From contig NZ_JAMJFX010000011.1 of the NCBI RefSeq assembly GCF_023544865.1, positions 1-64,000 on the forward strand: a stretch of 64,000 nucleotides of DNA. Reading direction: 5' to 3'. The stretch's first letter is position 1. The number at the start of each line of letters is the position of its first letter. Of the stretch, positions 63,192 to 64,000 are shown piece by piece. A program made the translations under genes and the position numbers. The stretch comes from Phaeovulum molybdatiresistens. Lineage in GTDB: Bacteria; Pseudomonadota; Alphaproteobacteria; Rhodobacterales; Rhodobacteraceae. The notes beneath the pieces were generated by a model. That model made no database searches. It was not told the origin of the DNA and worked only from the letters and a program-made list of their open reading frames with translations.

Positions 63192-64000
63192 GCGATACTG
63201 CAGTCAAATTGTCGGACGCGGCGATCCGCCGCCGGATGCTGGCCGATTTCTGGTTCTACTTCCGCCAGAACCGCGGCGCCGTTGCGGGGATGTGGGTGTT
63301 TCTGGCGCTGGTGCTGGTGGCGATCTTCGCGCCGCTGATCGCGCCGCATGACCCGACCCAGCAATACCGCGACGCGCTTCTGGTGCCGCCGGTGTGGCAA
63401 GAGGGCGGGCGCGCGGGCTTCCTTCTGGGCACCGATGCGGTCGGGCGCGATATGCTTTCGCGCCTGATCTATGGCGCGCAGTTTTCGCTGTTCATCGGCA
63501 TCGTCGTCGTGTCGATCGCGCTGGTGGGCGGGATCATCGTGGGGCTGCTGGCGGGCTTCTTCGGCGGCTGGGTCGATACCGTCATCATGCGGGTGATGGA
63601 TGTGATCCTGGCCTTCCCGTCGCTGCTCTTGGCGCTGGTGCTGGTGGCGATCCTGGGCCCCGGCCTGACCAATGCGATGATCGCGATCGCCATCGTCTAT
63701 CAGCCGCATTTCGCCCGCCTGACCCGCGCCGCGGTGATGGGCGAAAAGGCCCGCGAATATGTCACCGCCGCCCGTGTGGCGGGCGCGGGCAACCTGCGGC
63801 TGATGTTCAAGACGATCCTGCCGAACTGCCTTGCGCCGCTGATTGTGCAGGCCACGCTGTCGTTTTCGTCCGCCGTGCTGGACAGCGCCGCGCTTGGCTT
63901 TCTGGGCATGGGCGCCCAGCCGCCGGCGTCGGAATGGGGCACCATGCTGGCCGAGGCGCGCGAATTCATCCTGCGCGCCTGGTGGGTGGTGACCTTGCCG
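63188..64000 (+). CDS. dppC: DppC, dipeptide ABC transporter permease (partial, 3' end beyond window)
   Basis: The first 271 residues of a permease expected to be around 300 residues. ATG 63188 overlaps the dppB stop. The frame runs without a stop to the end of the window. Features: FWFYFRQNRGAVAGMWVFLALVLVAIFAPLIAPHDPTQQYRD, the conserved FLLGTDAVGRDMLSRLIYGAQFSLFIGIV near residue 80 and the coupling loop MGEKAREYVTAARVAGAGNLRLMFKTILPNCLAPLIV. The ATPase genes (dppD/dppF) would lie to the right. Confidence 0.92.
   Translation, partial: MSDTAVKLSDAAIRRRMLADFWFYFRQNRGAVAGMWVFLALVLVAIFAPLIAPHDPTQQYRDALLVPPVWQEGGRAGFLLGTDAVGRDMLSRLIYGAQFSLFIGIVVVSIALVGGIIVGLLAGFFGGWVDTVIMRVMDVILAFPSLLLALVLVAILGPGLTNAMIAIAIVYQPHFARLTRAAVMGEKAREYVTAARVAGAGNLRLMFKTILPNCLAPLIVQATLSFSSAVLDSAALGFLGMGAQPPASEWGTMLAEAREFILRAWWVVTLP

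Overview
The window is high-GC DNA (roughly two thirds G+C by eye) with dense genes, strong GC3 bias and long mirror ORFs. The gene content (PstC/PstA with alphaproteobacterial N-terminal extensions, OxyR-katG divergent pair, UgpBAEC, TRAP and tripartite tricarboxylate importers, IclR- and GntR-controlled aromatic catabolism) points to an alphaproteobacterium, most likely of the Rhodobacterales (Paracoccus/Rhodobacter-like). This is inferred from gene families, not from a marker gene. I see no rRNA, tRNA, CRISPR array, insertion sequence or phage gene; it reads as ordinary chromosome rich in catabolic and transport operons.

Layout. 0-2.6 kb: a possible divergent partial gene, a GntR regulator and a fused pabB-pabC folate gene. 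2.7-7.5 kb: Pho-box-driven pstS-pstC-pstA-phoU, lacking pstB and phoB. 7.5-8.9 kb: a glutathione S-transferase and a carboxymuconolactone-decarboxylase-fold protein. 9.0-16.2 kb: a TRAP importer (dctQ-dctM-dctP), then a type I extradiol dioxygenase, an MhpA-like FAD hydroxylase, a fumarylacetoacetate-hydrolase-family enzyme and an IclR regulator, forming a meta-cleavage module. 16.2-21.0 kb: a Fsr-type MFS exporter, a PcaR-like IclR regulator and divergent pcaI-pcaJ-pcaF (lower beta-ketoadipate pathway). 21.1-24.3 kb: katG and oxyR. 24.3-28.6 kb: ugpBAEC glycerol-3-phosphate importer. 28.6-35.6 kb: an AraC regulator, an SLC13-like permease and the yhaN/yhaM-type SMC-like ATPase and nuclease pair. 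35.7-37.5 kb: pcaC-pcaB.

38.2-50.1 kb: a two-armed tricarboxylate gene cluster. The minus arm encodes a periplasmic binding protein, a fused TctA-TctB permease, a PrpF-family isomerase, a ThDP decarboxylase/ligase-type enzyme and a D-2-hydroxyacid dehydrogenase. The plus arm encodes GalB-like 4-oxalomesaconate hydratase, LigK/GalC aldolase, GalD tautomerase and an AbrB-family membrane protein. Together these can bring a tricarboxylate such as 4-oxalomesaconate down to pyruvate plus oxaloacetate, yet no 4,5-ring-cleavage dioxygenase is present. This is the most unusual region of the window.

50.2-55.4 kb: an iron-uptake operon (TonB-dependent receptor, PiuC hydroxylase, exbB, exbD, tonB). 55.4-58.2 kb: an FMN alpha-hydroxyacid oxidase and an oleate hydratase. 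58.3-64.0 kb: a GntR regulator divergent from an M24 peptidase followed by dppA-dppB-dppC (the last runs off the window).

Regulatory structure is visible in several places: Pho boxes before pstS and perhaps ugpB, a long dyad between the PcaR-like gene and pcaI, a dyad inside the promoter of the iron operon, related 14-bp elements before the peptidase and dppA, and GC-rich hairpins between each binding-protein gene and its downstream permease gene.
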